62,015 bases of DNA from Firmicutes bacterium AM41-11 (GCA_003480165.1 QUIQ01000009.1:1-62015); one strand, 5' to 3'; positions 7,573 to 17,023 are shown, numbered from the stretch's first letter. Translations and numbers: made by a program. The notes: generated by a model from the sequence alone, not told the origin.

Positions 7573-8898
7573 ATGAAATTAAAAAAGAAACGTTTAACGT
7601 CTGCCCGGATTATTATTGGCGGGTTCATGGGCGTTATTTTAATTGGTGCCTTTTTATTGATGTTGCCCATTTCTTCTAAGTCTGGGGCTGTGACACCATT
7701 TATTAATGCGCTGTTCACTTCGACTTCTGCCGTATGTGTAACAGGCTTGGTTGTGTACGATACCGCAACCCATTGGACTTGGTTTGGTCAATTTGTAATT
7801 CTACTCTTAATTCAGATTGGCGGTATGGGTGTGGTCACCATTGCCTTATCTTTGACCATGTTATCAGGACGTAAGATTGGTCTACTCCAAAGAGCAACGA
7901 TGCAAGACTCCATTAGCGCACCGCGTATGGGAGGCATTATAAAAATGCTGCGCTTTATTTTAAAGGGCGTTTTTCTTTTGGAAGCGCTAGGGGCTTTGGC
8001 CATGACCTTTGTCTTTATTCCGATGTTTGGCTGGATCCAGGGAATCTGGTTCTCTATTTTCCATTCTATCTCGGCTTTCTGTAATGCCGGTTTTGATTTG
8101 ATGGGGGTCTATGAACCATTTTCTTCCGTTACCTATTTTGCCGGTAACCCAATTATCAATATCACAATTATGTGTTTGATTGTCTTAGGTGGAATTGGCT
8201 TCTTTGTCTGGCATGATATTGTGAAGTACAAAAACCATTTTCGCAAGTATTCCCTGCAGTCAAAAGTCGTTCTATGTATGACGTTCTGCTTGATTGTCTT
8301 ACCATCGATTTATTTCTATTTCTTCGATTTTGCGTCGATTCATAGCGTATCAGAAAGAATCTTTATGTCTCTGTTCCAATCGGTTACAGCACGTACTGCT
8401 GGTTTCAATACGGCCAATTTTGGCAAGATGTCACAAACCGGTATTATGGTGATGATCCTTTTGATGTTGATTGGAGGCAGTCCAGGTTCAACAGCTGGTG
8501 GTATGAAAACGACAACCTTTGCGGTTATGTTAGCTAATTTAGTGGGTATTTTCCAAAAAGGAAAAGCACATTTATTTAGACGCCGGATTGAAGAAACAAC
8601 CGTGCGCAGTGCATCGGCTATCTTTATGTTGTATATTACTTTATTTATTAGTGCCGCGATGATTATTAGTCGAGTGGAAGGCTTAAGCATCTTAGATTGT
8701 ATGTTTGAAACTTCTTCAGCGGTTGCCACCGTGGGATGTACGATGGGAATTACACCACATTTAATGAGCATCTCCAAAGCAATCTTAATTGCTTTGATGT
8801 ATTTTGGACGGGTAGGAGCCTTGACTTTACCATTTGCGCTGGCACGTTCGGATCGATATGTAAACAGTTTACCAGAAGAAAGTATTGTGGTTGGATAG
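7573..8898 (+). CDS. ktrB: Potassium uptake membrane subunit KtrB/TrkH
   Basis: Integral membrane K+ channel-like subunit of the Ktr system, 441 residues with around eight to ten hydrophobic segments and four MPM-type repeats. Selectivity-filter-like turns are visible: STSAVCVTGLVVYDT, FCNAGFDLMG, ARTAGFNTANF and SSAVATVGCTMG, each with the conserved glycine. It is 9 nt upstream of ktrA, which encodes the nucleotide-binding gate, so the two form one transporter. Transcription appears to begin at the extended -10 box at 7547 and can continue through ktrA into nudC and the GH2 gene, which overlap in series. Confidence 0.95.
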   Translation: MKLKKKRLTSARIIIGGFMGVILIGAFLLMLPISSKSGAVTPFINALFTSTSAVCVTGLVVYDTATHWTWFGQFVILLLIQIGGMGVVTIALSLTMLSGRKIGLLQRATMQDSISAPRMGGIIKMLRFILKGVFLLEALGALAMTFVFIPMFGWIQGIWFSIFHSISAFCNAGFDLMGVYEPFSSVTYFAGNPIINITIMCLIVLGGIGFFVWHDIVKYKNHFRKYSLQSKVVLCMTFCLIVLPSIYFYFFDFASIHSVSERIFMSLFQSVTARTAGFNTANFGKMSQTGIMVMILLMLIGGSPGSTAGGMKTTTFAVMLANLVGIFQKGKAHLFRRRIEETTVRSASAIFMLYITLFISAAMIISRVEGLSILDCMFETSSAVATVGCTMGITPHLMSISKAILIALMYFGRVGALTLPFALARSDRYVNSLPEESIVVG

Positions 8899-8907
8899 GA
8901 GAATAAG

Positions 8908-9561
8908 ATGAAACAAGTATTATTAATAGGTTTAGGAAGATATGGGCAAAATATTGCCGCTCGATTAAATGAAATGGGACATCAGGTGATGGCCGTCGAT
9001 AAAGATGAAAAAAGGGTCAATGCGATTTTGGATATCGTAACCAATGCCCAAATTGGGGATAGTACCGATCGTGAATTCCTAGAATCACTCGGGGTACGAA
9101 ATTTTGATTATGTCATTATTGCCATTGCCGGGGATTTTGAAAGTTCCATGATCACAACTGTCATGGTCAAAGAACTTGGCGCACCAAACGTTATTTCCCG
9201 GGCCAGCAGTGAGATCCAGGAACAATTGTTAAAAAATAATGGGGCGGATGTCGTTATTTATCCGGAAAAGACCGTTGGTATTTGGACGGCTAACCGCTAT
9301 GTTTCAGAACATGTTTTAGATTATTTTGATTTAGCCGATGGCTATTCCATTTATGAAATCTCGATGCCAGACAGCTGGGTTGGAAAGACTTTGGCAAGTA
9401 TGGATATTCGTTCTAAATATGGAATCAATATTCTAGCGGTACGTTCGGGAGAACATTTAAATGTAACTATGGATCCAAATGAAAAATTTGTGAAATCGCA
9501 ATCTTTACTTGTATTAGGAAAGAGCGAAAATGTACATCGCTGTTTTAAGGTACGAGGATGA
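8908..9561 (+). CDS. ktrA: Potassium uptake regulatory subunit KtrA (RCK domain)
   Basis: Cytosolic gating ring subunit of KtrAB, 217 residues. The N-terminal RCK_N/Rossmann domain shows VLLIGLGRYGQNIA, with the aspartate of VMAVDKDEKRV ending the second strand for nucleotide ribose binding, and DSTDREFLESLGV in the middle. The C-terminal RCK_C domain (about 135-217) begins at YSIYEISMPDSWVGKTLA. In related systems RCK_N binds ATP/ADP and RCK_C can bind c-di-AMP. It follows ktrB closely and its TGA stop overlaps the nudC start (ATGA). Confidence 0.95.
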   Translation: MKQVLLIGLGRYGQNIAARLNEMGHQVMAVDKDEKRVNAILDIVTNAQIGDSTDREFLESLGVRNFDYVIIAIAGDFESSMITTVMVKELGAPNVISRASSEIQEQLLKNNGADVVIYPEKTVGIWTANRYVSEHVLDYFDLADGYSIYEISMPDSWVGKTLASMDIRSKYGINILAVRSGEHLNVTMDPNEKFVKSQSLLVLGKSENVHRCFKVRG

Positions 9562-10367
9562 TTCAAGATATTCCAAAAACCTTTCGCAATGAATATACAC
9601 CCGTTGATCCCCAAGGCGATGATATTGTCTTTGCGTTTCAAGGTCATACGTTTTTAGCCAAAGAAAAAGATGGCCTTCTGATTTGTCCTATGTATAAAGA
9701 AATTCAGGGGCGAGTACAATATTTATTCGCTATTGGATCAACGCATTACTTCTTAGCTTTAGATCCACAGAAGTCTACAAAGTATGACTGGTTATCGGTT
9801 CGCACCTTGCGACATACCCAACCGAAAACTTTACAGTTTGCCGGAGCGACGGCTTATCATTTATATACCTGGTATCAAAAAAATCAATATTGTGGTTGTT
9901 GCGGAGCAAAGTTAGAACATTCTCTGCATGAAAGAGCGATGGTTTGCCCTAAGTGTAAAAATATCATTTATCCAACAATTGCTCCGGCAGTTATTGTCGG
10001 AGTTATTTATAAGGATTCCATCTGTATGACACGCTATGCCAATCGCCCTTATAAAGGCCATGCCTTGATTGCCGGCTTTTGTGAAATTGGGGAAACTCCA
10101 GAACAAACTGTCATTCGAGAAGTGCACGAAGAAGTTGGCTTAAAGGTAAAAAATATTCGTTATTATAAAAGCCAGCCTTGGGGGTTTGATTCCAATCTTC
10201 TTATGGGCTTTTTCTGTGATTTGGATGGAGATCCCACCATTACTTTGCAGGAAGAAGAACTGGCCAAAGCTCGTTTTATTCCCCGAGATGAAATCAATGA
10301 TACCTACCAGGATTTAAGTTTAACCAATGAAATGATTTGTGTATTCAAGAAGGGGGACAAAATCTAA
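9558..10367 (+). CDS. nudC: NAD(H) pyrophosphatase, Nudix family NudC
   Basis: Hydrolyses NAD(H) to NMN(H) and AMP, and in some bacteria removes NAD caps from RNA. The order of elements is diagnostic: an N-terminal NUDIX-like domain, a four-cysteine zinc ribbon (YCGCCGAKL and VCPKCKNIIYP, residues about 113-137), the Nudix box GFCEIGETPEQTVIREVHEE (glutamates coordinate Mg2+), and SQPWGFDSNLLMGFF, the variant of the SQPWPFPxS motif that separates NADH pyrophosphatases from other Nudix enzymes. Length 269 fits. Coupled to ktrA by an ATGA overlap and to the GH2 gene by TAATG. Confidence 0.93.
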   Translation: MIQDIPKTFRNEYTPVDPQGDDIVFAFQGHTFLAKEKDGLLICPMYKEIQGRVQYLFAIGSTHYFLALDPQKSTKYDWLSVRTLRHTQPKTLQFAGATAYHLYTWYQKNQYCGCCGAKLEHSLHERAMVCPKCKNIIYPTIAPAVIVGVIYKDSICMTRYANRPYKGHALIAGFCEIGETPEQTVIREVHEEVGLKVKNIRYYKSQPWGFDSNLLMGFFCDLDGDPTITLQEEELAKARFIPRDEINDTYQDLSLTNEMICVFKKGDKI

Positions 10368-12604
10368 TGCGAAACGTACTTTCTTTCAATGAAGGATGGA
10401 CCTTATCCTTTCCCAAACACGAACGAGAAAGCCAAAAAGTTAACTTACCTCATACCTGGAATGCGATAGATGGAATGGATGGCAATGGCAGCTATTTACG
10501 TACCACGGGCATTTATTCTCGAACCTTTCTTGCACCAAGCCAACCTTTAGAAAATGGCCGACTATATCTCGAAGTTTTAGCGGCTTCGCTTTCGGCAAAA
10601 GTAACAGTCAATGGCCAACCGGCAACCGTACATGAAGGTGGTTTCTCTACTTTCCGTTGTGATATTACCGATCTCTGTAAAGAGGAAGAAAATGAACTGC
10701 GTATTGAAGTCAGTAACGAAGATACGCCATCGATGTATCCTGCATCGGCAGATTTTACTTTTTATGGTGGCTTGTATCGCGGGGTAAATCTCATCAGCGT
10801 TCCAGATTCACACTTTGATTTGGATTACTATGGTGGTCCAGGTATCAAAGTAACGCCAAAACCAACCGAGGATGGTGGTGCCATCTTTGAAATCGAAAGC
10901 TTTGTGACAAAGCCCGAGGATTTAACGGTCCTTTATGCGATTACTGATGCTAGCGGAAAAGAACTTGCCGCAGCTACGCGTCCTAGTACCGATACAAAAG
11001 TTTGTATTGCGGTGCCAGATATTCAGCTTTGGAGTATGGATGAACCAAACTTATATACGGTACATGCCTACTTGGAAAAACATAATGAAACGATAGATGA
11101 AGTCCAGGTTCAGACTGGTGTACGCAGTTATAGGGTTGATCCCGAAAAAGGTTTCTTTATCAATGGTAAACAAACGCCATTACGTGGGGTCAGTCGGCAT
11201 CAAGATAAACTCTATCAGGGCAATGCCTTATCGCGAGAAGATCATTTTCAAGATGCCAAAATCATTAAGGAATTAGGCGCAAATACCATTCGTTTAGCCC
11301 ACTACCAACATAGTCAAGATTTTTATGATGCTTGTGATCAACTAGGTTTTGCGGTTTGGGCCGAAATTCCTTTCATCAGTGTTTTTAAACCTGGACAAGC
11401 AGCTTTTGAACATTGTCAAAGGGAATTGAAAGAATTGATTGTACAAAACTACAATCATCCATCGATCTTCTTCTGGGGTCTATCCAATGAAATCTTAATT
11501 GGTGGCATTAGCCAGGAGCTTGTGGATTGTCACCATAAGCTGCAAAAGCTCTGCAAAGAACTGGATCCAACTCGCTTAACAACCATGGCTCATGTCTCTG
11601 CAACCCCAACCCAGGGTCCAATGCATCATATTACGGACTTAGAAAGTTATAACCATTATTTTGGCTGGTATACCGGAAAAATCGAAGATAATGGTCCGTG
11701 GCTGGATCACTTCCATAAAGAAAATCCGGATATTTGTCTAGGCGTTTCTGAATATGGTTGTGAAGGAATTCTGAACTGGCATAGTGCCAAGCCGCAATGT
11801 AAAGATTATTCCGAAGAATACCAGGCCCTTTATCATGAACATATGGCCCAGGTATTCGAAGATCGTCCTTGGATCTGGGCCAGTCATGTGTGGAATATGT
11901 TTGATTTTGGCTGTGCAGCCCGCAAGGAAGGTGGCGTAGCTGGTCGTAATAATAAAGGTCTGGTTACCATAGACCGAAAGATTCGTAAAGACAGTTTCTA
12001 TGTCTATCAAGCTTTCTGGAGCAAGGTGCCGATGGTACATATTGCCGGTCGTAGATATGCTCAAAGAGCTGGTCAAACTACAGAAATCAAAGTTTATTCC
12101 AACCAAGATGAAGTAACGCTTTATCTCAATGGCCAAAAAGTAGGCAGTCAAAGAGCCCATCGCATCTTTTCTTTCCCAGTGGAACTGAAAGATGGTTTGA
12201 ACTTTGTGTGTGCCCAAGCGGGCTCTATAAAAGATAGTATAACTTTAGAAAAAGTGGAAAAAGAACCCGATGCCTATCGTTTACCAGAATTCCAGGAACT
12301 CCAGGAAGGGGTAGCCAACTGGTTTAAACAAATGGGACCGCTAGATTTAGAGGCACCGATGGAATTTAAAGAAGGCTACTATAGTATCCATGATACAATG
12401 GCTGAACTGGCCAAAAATCAAGAAGCTCTGGCTATTGTTTCTAAAGCAGCGAAACTATTGACCAATTTTGACGTAAAGCCTAATGAAGGCATGTGGGATA
12501 TGATGAAAAATGTCACTCCTGAAGTCATGGGAAAAATGATATCTGATATGCCAAAAGGATTTTTGGAAAGTTTGAATGCGAAACTCGTAAAAATCAAGAA
12601 ATAG
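10367..12604 (+). CDS. Glycoside hydrolase family 2 (beta-galactosidase type)
   Basis: Cytosolic GH2 exo-glycosidase, 745 residues, no signal peptide. The N-terminal sugar-binding jelly roll (PHTWNAIDGMDG, YSRTF, YGGLYRGVNLI) is followed by an Ig-like domain and a TIM barrel with NTIRLAHYQHS, the acid/base motif WGLSNEILIGG and the nucleophile motif GVSEYGCEG. GRNNKGLVTIDRK is of the kind found in GH2 beta-galactosidases; beta-glucuronidases share an N-x-K pattern there, so the sugar is not settled. The last 100 or so residues after the barrel-associated Ig domain form an extra small domain I do not recognise. The chosen ATG overlaps the nudC stop (TAATG) behind AAGGGGG; an in-frame ATG at 10337 lies inside nudC. 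Confidence 0.88.
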   Translation: MRNVLSFNEGWTLSFPKHERESQKVNLPHTWNAIDGMDGNGSYLRTTGIYSRTFLAPSQPLENGRLYLEVLAASLSAKVTVNGQPATVHEGGFSTFRCDITDLCKEEENELRIEVSNEDTPSMYPASADFTFYGGLYRGVNLISVPDSHFDLDYYGGPGIKVTPKPTEDGGAIFEIESFVTKPEDLTVLYAITDASGKELAAATRPSTDTKVCIAVPDIQLWSMDEPNLYTVHAYLEKHNETIDEVQVQTGVRSYRVDPEKGFFINGKQTPLRGVSRHQDKLYQGNALSREDHFQDAKIIKELGANTIRLAHYQHSQDFYDACDQLGFAVWAEIPFISVFKPGQAAFEHCQRELKELIVQNYNHPSIFFWGLSNEILIGGISQELVDCHHKLQKLCKELDPTRLTTMAHVSATPTQGPMHHITDLESYNHYFGWYTGKIEDNGPWLDHFHKENPDICLGVSEYGCEGILNWHSAKPQCKDYSEEYQALYHEHMAQVFEDRPWIWASHVWNMFDFGCAARKEGGVAGRNNKGLVTIDRKIRKDSFYVYQAFWSKVPMVHIAGRRYAQRAGQTTEIKVYSNQDEVTLYLNGQKVGSQRAHRIFSFPVELKDGLNFVCAQAGSIKDSITLEKVEKEPDAYRLPEFQELQEGVANWFKQMGPLDLEAPMEFKEGYYSIHDTMAELAKNQEALAIVSKAAKLLTNFDVKPNEGMWDMMKNVTPEVMGKMISDMPKGFLESLNAKLVKIKK

Positions 12605-12606
12605 GA

Positions 12607-12635
12607 AAAAAGTGTGCAAATAACGCACACTTTTT
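12607..12635. terminator. Terminator after GH2 gene
   Basis: AAAAAGTGTGC / GCACACTTTTT perfect 11-bp stem with a 7-nt loop, symmetrical enough to act in both directions. Confidence 0.85.
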
Positions 12636-12714
12636 GCGTAAATAGACGATTGAGCAGGTAAAATAGACAATTATTAGAACATTTGTATAAGTGTTGAATC
12701 AATGTAAAAAAGAA

Positions 12715-12744
12715 TTGTTCTTTGTTGAAAACTTGTTGTATACT
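12715..12744 (+). promoter_or_regulatory. Promoter of transketolase operon
   Basis: TTGTTC (12715-12720), 18-nt spacer, TATACT (12739-12744), about 50 nt upstream of the tkt start. Confidence 0.6.
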
Positions 12745-12792
12745 CGTACTGTAAGTGTTAGACGTGAGAATCATAGAAGAAGGAGTAAAACA

Positions 12793-13611
12793 ATGAATGT
12801 ACAAGAATTAGAAAAACATGCAAACAATGTACGTAAGAACATTCTACGTGCTGTATATTCAGCACAAAGTGGACATCCTGGGGGAAGTTTATCAAGTGCA
12901 GATGTTTTAACGTATTTGTATTTTGAAGTAATGGACATTAATGCAGACAATGTAAAAGGGATTGACCGTGATCGTTTTGTCTTGAGTAAAGGACACGTTA
13001 CCCCTGCTTTATATAGTGTCTTTGCAGAAAAAGGCTTCTTGAGTGAAGAAGATATCCTTACCTTCCGTAAGTTTGGAAGCAAGTTACAAGGTCACCCAAA
13101 TATGAACTACATTGATGCCGTAGATATGTCTACTGGATCTTTAGGACAAGGTGTATCTGCTGCAGTTGGTATGGCACTAGCCAATAAGTTAGATAAGAAT
13201 GGACATCATATTTATACTTTATTAGGCGATGGAGAATGCCAAGAAGGTGAAGTATGGGAAGCTGCAATGGCAGCCAGTCAATATGGCTTAGATAATTTAA
13301 CGGTTATGGTTGACTGCAACCATCTTCAAATCGATGGAAAAGTCGAAGACGTTATGAACGTTTATCCATTAGATAAGAAATTCGAAGCTTTTGGATTTGA
13401 AGTTGTAAAAGCCAATGGTCATAGCTTTGAAGCTATCAAAGAAGCTTTTGATTATGCCAAGAGTGTAAAAAGAAAACCAACATGTATCTTATGGAATACG
13501 GTAAAAGGTAAAGGGGTTTCCTTTATGGAAGACCAAGCCGGATGGCATGGAAGTGCTCCTAATGAAGAACAATATAAACAAGCAATGAAAGAATTAGGAG
13601 GAGAAGAATAA
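12793..13611 (+). CDS. tktN: Transketolase, N-terminal subunit
   Basis: Thiamine-diphosphate-binding half of a two-gene transketolase (pentose phosphate pathway, transfers a C2 ketol unit). At 272 residues it carries GHPGGSLSSADVL, SKGHVTPALYSVF, STGSLGQGVSAAVGMA and the ThDP/metal motif GDGECQEGEVWEAA ending at CNHLQIDG. An in-frame GTG/ATG-type extension upstream to 12691 has no Shine-Dalgarno; ATG 12793 sits behind AAGAAGGAG. Its stop overlaps the next start (TAATG), so the two subunits are made together. Confidence 0.95.
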   Translation: MNVQELEKHANNVRKNILRAVYSAQSGHPGGSLSSADVLTYLYFEVMDINADNVKGIDRDRFVLSKGHVTPALYSVFAEKGFLSEEDILTFRKFGSKLQGHPNMNYIDAVDMSTGSLGQGVSAAVGMALANKLDKNGHHIYTLLGDGECQEGEVWEAAMAASQYGLDNLTVMVDCNHLQIDGKVEDVMNVYPLDKKFEAFGFEVVKANGHSFEAIKEAFDYAKSVKRKPTCILWNTVKGKGVSFMEDQAGWHGSAPNEEQYKQAMKELGGEE

Positions 13612-14528
13612 TGGCAAAACAAGCAACACGTGCAGCCTATGGGCAAGCTATTGCACAATTGGTTCAAGAAAACGAAAATATTGTCGTTTTGGATGCCGAT
13701 CTAGCTGGTTCTACAAAATCAGGTGAAGCGAAAAAAGTATGTCCAGAAAGACACTTTGATATGGGAATTGCCGAAGGCAATATGATGGCTGTTGCGGCTG
13801 GATTAGCTGCTTCAGGTAAGATTGCCTATGCATCTACCTTTGCGGTATTTGCAACAGGTCGTGCTTATGATCAAGTACGAAACAGTATCTGCTACCCTAA
13901 TCTAAATGTAAAAATCTGTGCAACGCATTCCGGAATTACTGTTGGAGAAGATGGTGCATCTCACCAGGCATTAGAAGATATTGCCTTGATGCGTGCTATC
14001 CCAAATATGAAAGTCTTCTCACCATGTGATGGTGTAGAAGCTAAAGCTATTGTTAAAGCTGTAGCTGACATTGATGGACCATGTTATGTTCGTCTTGGAC
14101 GTTTAGCGGTAGATACAGTCAATGATGAAGACTACAAATTTGAATTTGGCAAAGGTGTAGTTATGAATAAAGGAGAAAAAGTTGCCATTATTGCGACAGG
14201 TATGATGGTACAAGAATCTCTAGAAGCAGCGAAAGAATTGGATTTCAACCCAACCGTTGTAAATATCCCTACAATCAAACCAATTGATGCGGATTTGATC
14301 AAAGAATTAGCCAAAACGCATGATGCCATCGTAACCGTTGAAGAACACAATGTCATTGGTGGATTAGGAAGTGCAGTAGCTGAAGTATTAGCCAGTGAAA
14401 AAGAACGTTGTCCACAATACATGATTGGTATGCAAGATACCTTTGGACAATCTGGTACACCAGCTGAATTGCTTGATCATTATGGCTTAAACGCTAAACA
14501 TATTGCGGATTTCGTTAAAAACATTTAA
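13611..14528 (+). CDS. tktC: Transketolase, C-terminal subunit
   Basis: Second half of the split transketolase, 305 residues: pyrimidine-binding domain (VVLDADLAGSTKSG, DMGIAEGNMMAVAAGLA with the catalytic Glu, THSGITVGEDGASHQALED) followed by the transketolase C-terminal domain (VVNIPTIKPIDADLI, VTVEEHNVIGGLGSAVAE). Split forms are common in Firmicutes and archaea and assemble as heterotetramers. Translationally coupled to tktN and followed by a strong terminator. Confidence 0.95.
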   Translation: MAKQATRAAYGQAIAQLVQENENIVVLDADLAGSTKSGEAKKVCPERHFDMGIAEGNMMAVAAGLAASGKIAYASTFAVFATGRAYDQVRNSICYPNLNVKICATHSGITVGEDGASHQALEDIALMRAIPNMKVFSPCDGVEAKAIVKAVADIDGPCYVRLGRLAVDTVNDEDYKFEFGKGVVMNKGEKVAIIATGMMVQESLEAAKELDFNPTVVNIPTIKPIDADLIKELAKTHDAIVTVEEHNVIGGLGSAVAEVLASEKERCPQYMIGMQDTFGQSGTPAELLDHYGLNAKHIADFVKNI

Positions 14529-14531
14529 TAG

Positions 14532-14577
14532 AAAAAAACCAATCGAAAAGATTCAATCTTAACGATTGGTTTTTTTA
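14532..14577. terminator. Terminator between tktC and the convergent ATPase remnant
   Basis: AAAAAAACCAATCG / CGATTGGTTTTTTT stem with an inner AAGATT/AATCTT helix; it can serve both converging genes. Its right end includes the stop codon of the minus-strand remnant. Confidence 0.85.
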
Positions 14578-15276
14578 TTGGCAATATTCTTTAATGTATT
14601 CTCCAAAATAAGGGAGAGCTAAAGAAATATATCCTTGGCGGGAAGAAAGAATTCCTCTTTTGATTAGTCGATCTCTATATACAGAATAGTTTGCAGCTTT
14701 ATCTTTCATTAACGCTAATACTTCTTCTCGCTTGTATTCTTCTTTACTCGTTAATTGTTTAACGAATAATCGGTCCATGTTGGTCAATTTTTCCCATATT
14801 TTTTCATAGGAATAGGCAAATAATTCAGCCTTTAACATAGGGACAATTGTCTTTAGTTCAAAATTAGATCCTTGTTTAAAGCTTAATACGCCTAGTTCTT
14901 GAAAAGCAAAAGCATAACCTTTTGTGATGGCAGCCATTTCTTTGGCTATATCAATAGAAATATGTAATTTGGTTTTATACATCTCGGTCATTAGAATTCT
15001 ATTCAATGGTTCAGTTTGAATTGTGGTTGCTCGTCTGAAAAATGTAAGATTTTTTACATTGCTGAGTTGTTGGATGTTTTCGTATAAACCAGTACAAACA
15101 AGATAAACCGGATAGTTAGCTCTTAGCCATCTTCCATATTCAGAAGCAAACTTTACCATTTCATCTGTTTTGGAAATTTCATCAATCCCAATAAGAATCT
15201 TTTTCTTTCTCTTTTGTACTTCTTGAATCATATTTTCAATCGCAATACCTACATCGAAGTAAAGACCTTGATACAA
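14575..15276 (-). pseudogene. 5'-truncated AAA/archaeal-type ATPase remnant
   Basis: The 233 residues correspond to the C-terminal part of a AAA-type ATP-binding protein: Walker B (KKKILIGIDEIS), a sensor segment (YLVCTGLYENIQQL), RRATTIQTEPLN and a C-terminal winged-helix region (EEVLALMKDKAANYSVYRDRL). The Walker A/P-loop and roughly the first 140 residues expected of such proteins are missing. The first possible start is a TTG at 15276 with no ribosome site, and an in-frame TAA lies two codons upstream. It therefore reads as a decayed gene cut at about 15277, next to another truncated gene on the opposite strand. Confidence 0.75.
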
Positions 15277-15281
15277 CTTTT

Positions 15282-15779
15282 AAACAGCCAGATATGCAAA
15301 CAAATGCAGAATATGAATACTATCCTAGTATATATAAAATTACGTATGATTTAGATGGTGGTACAAATACTCCGGAAAATATCAAAAACTCTACGTATAA
15401 CGTATTATATGGACCAACGTTTGAAGAGCCTACAAAGGAAGGCTATACATTTGATGGTTGGTATATAGGTAATCAGAAAGTTACTGGTATTAATAATACC
15501 GATGATCTCGAAGTTCTTAAAACATTGAGCAAGACGGAAGCCACGAAAAAATTTTATGAAATATTAGATACGCATAGAACGGGAGATATTACAGTAACGG
15601 CACATTGGACAAAGAATTCAGCAACCGATGATTCTACTAATGACACAGAAGTCCAAGATAGGGATAATCCTTCAGAGGATGAATCTATTACAAGTTCTAG
15701 TTCACAAGACTCTAATGAAGATGTAAACAATAATGCATCGGAAGTAGACGTTATTAAACCGAAAGATCCTAATGAATAA
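15282..15779 (+). pseudogene. 5'-truncated repeat-type surface protein remnant
   Basis: The frame (first ATG at 15294) encodes one Listeria-Bacteroides/InlB B-repeat-like module: YKITYDLDGGTNTPEN, EEPTKEGYTFDGWYIGNQKV, GDITVTAHW. A Ser/Asp/Glu/Asn-rich tail follows and ends without an LPXTG sorting signal or membrane anchor. There is no ribosome site, no signal peptide, and the frame stays open leftwards into the ATPase remnant, so the true N-terminus has been lost. Composition is more AT-rich than the neighbours. It is the C-terminal stub of a large secreted or cell-wall protein that became fused to unrelated sequence. Confidence 0.7.
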
Positions 15780-15808
15780 GTTGTTTTATTTAACACTTTA
15801 TGCAAAGA

Positions 15809-15855
15809 AAAACAGGCAAAACTCCTTTAGCTAAAGGGGAATTGCCTGTTTTGTC
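15809..15855. terminator. Bidirectional terminator
   Basis: AAAACAGGCAA (15809-15819) pairs with TTGCCTGTTTT (15842-15852), with an inner CCTTTAG/CTAAAGG hairpin. It terminates the minus-strand ribU2 operon and probably transcripts from the left. Confidence 0.85.
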
Positions 15856-15880
15856 GTTTGTAGGTGAATTGCGTAGACTC

Positions 15881-16336
15881 TTAGTCATAGGGTTTGTATT
15901 CAACGCTTTTCTTATCGAAGTCAATGAATAGTTGGAAAGCGTTACGATTTTTGTCTTCATCCCAGATTTCTACGAATTTTGGGGTTACTTCAATTAAGAT
16001 TTCAGTGTCTTCGTGTGAATAGGCATTGTAGCTTTGCCATAAGAACTCTTTGTATTTCTTTTCGAATACACGGCCGGGTTCATCGACAACTAGGCCTTTG
16101 TTCTCGGCAATCCCTTCGACTTGGGTTCCGTTAAAACACATGGCTACTTGATTGTTTTTGAAGAGTTGTTGAGTCTTACGGAAGTTCTTATCGGTTTTGA
16201 AATAGATTTTGTCATTGTAGAACAGGCAAGATACGTTTCTTACCATAGGGTAATTGTCTACACAGCTGGCTAAGGCCATGATTTTCCAATCCCCACATTT
16301 TTTTTGCATAATTGCGACAGCTTCTTCAAATGTCAT
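15881..16336 (-). CDS. Pyridoxamine 5'-phosphate oxidase-like FMN-binding split-barrel protein
   Basis: A 151-residue flavin split-barrel protein: MALASCVDNYPMVRNVSCLFYNDKIY and IYFKTDKNFRKTQQL are typical of the general stress/HugZ-like PNPOx family in clostridia, which bind FMN or F420 and reduce small molecules. The start follows GGAGG. It lies 15 nt behind ribU copy 2 and so belongs to the second FMN-riboswitch operon; a flavin-dependent role is therefore well supported, though its substrate is unknown. It is followed by the bidirectional terminator at 15809-15855. Confidence 0.85.
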   Translation of the reverse strand: MTFEEAVAIMQKKCGDWKIMALASCVDNYPMVRNVSCLFYNDKIYFKTDKNFRKTQQLFKNNQVAMCFNGTQVEGIAENKGLVVDEPGRVFEKKYKEFLWQSYNAYSHEDTEILIEVTPKFVEIWDEDKNRNAFQLFIDFDKKSVEYKPYD

Positions 16337-16351
16337 GATTTTTTCCTCCAG

Positions 16352-17002
16352 TTAGATAATGTTGTTAAAAGCACAGATGACAAGGATTGTCGTCAACAGG
16401 GTAAATAAACCAACAATATAAGCGGGTTGTTGGTGGGATTCGTGACCGTCACGAAAGTCAACTAAATGCGATTTTCTTAAGGCTTGTACAATTGGTTTAT
16501 AGAGTACAATGGTAAATCCGGTATTTAAGGCACCTTTTAGGATATTAAAGAGTAATACCCCTGGAATAAAGGATACTAAGACAACTTGGCGACTCATATT
16601 GTAGTAGATTGGATCAACGATGTAGTTCCAGAATCCCATGGAAATGGTAGAACAGAGAATACCGATGACTAAACCAAGAATAGCGGTGTTTTTGGTACGG
16701 TTGCGCTTATAGATATAAGCTGCTGTACAGGCAAAAGCACAGGTGCTGATAACATTCATGATTACATCAAATATATTACCACCGGTAAAAAATAATTCCA
16801 AAACACTTACAATACAGCTGACTAGAAAGCTAGACATCGGTCCATAGATAAAGCCGGCAATGGCGATGACGACATCTTTTGGCTCATAGGCTAAAAAAGC
16901 GACAGATGGCACTAAAGGAATGTGTACAAAGACGGCTAAAATCAAAGCTACGGCACTCATCATTCCGAGGTTTGTTAATCTTTTTGTTATGTTGTTTGTC
17001 AC
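16352..17002 (-). CDS. ribU: Riboflavin ECF transporter S component RibU (copy 2)
   Basis: Second riboflavin-specific S component, 216 residues with about six hydrophobic segments. The RibU signature is seen as LAYEPKDVVIAIAGFIYGP in the first third. It differs clearly from copy 1 (shorter loops, longer hydrophilic stretch RDGHESHQQ before the last helix), so it is not a recent duplication. GTG start behind GGAGGG at 8 nt. An FMN riboswitch with terminator lies immediately upstream, and the FMN-binding split-barrel gene follows. Subtle specificity (for example another flavin or an ECF S protein of a related vitamin) cannot be excluded. Confidence 0.87.
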   Translation of the reverse strand: MTNNITKRLTNLGMMSAVALILAVFVHIPLVPSVAFLAYEPKDVVIAIAGFIYGPMSSFLVSCIVSVLELFFTGGNIFDVIMNVISTCAFACTAAYIYKRNRTKNTAILGLVIGILCSTISMGFWNYIVDPIYYNMSRQVVLVSFIPGVLLFNILKGALNTGFTIVLYKPIVQALRKSHLVDFRDGHESHQQPAYIVGLFTLLTTILVICAFNNII

Positions 17003-17023
17003 AGTGATCCCTCCTTGAAAAAG

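Noticed and set aside
12793..14528. Split transketolase as a novelty
   Set aside because: Two-gene transketolases are common in Firmicutes and archaea.
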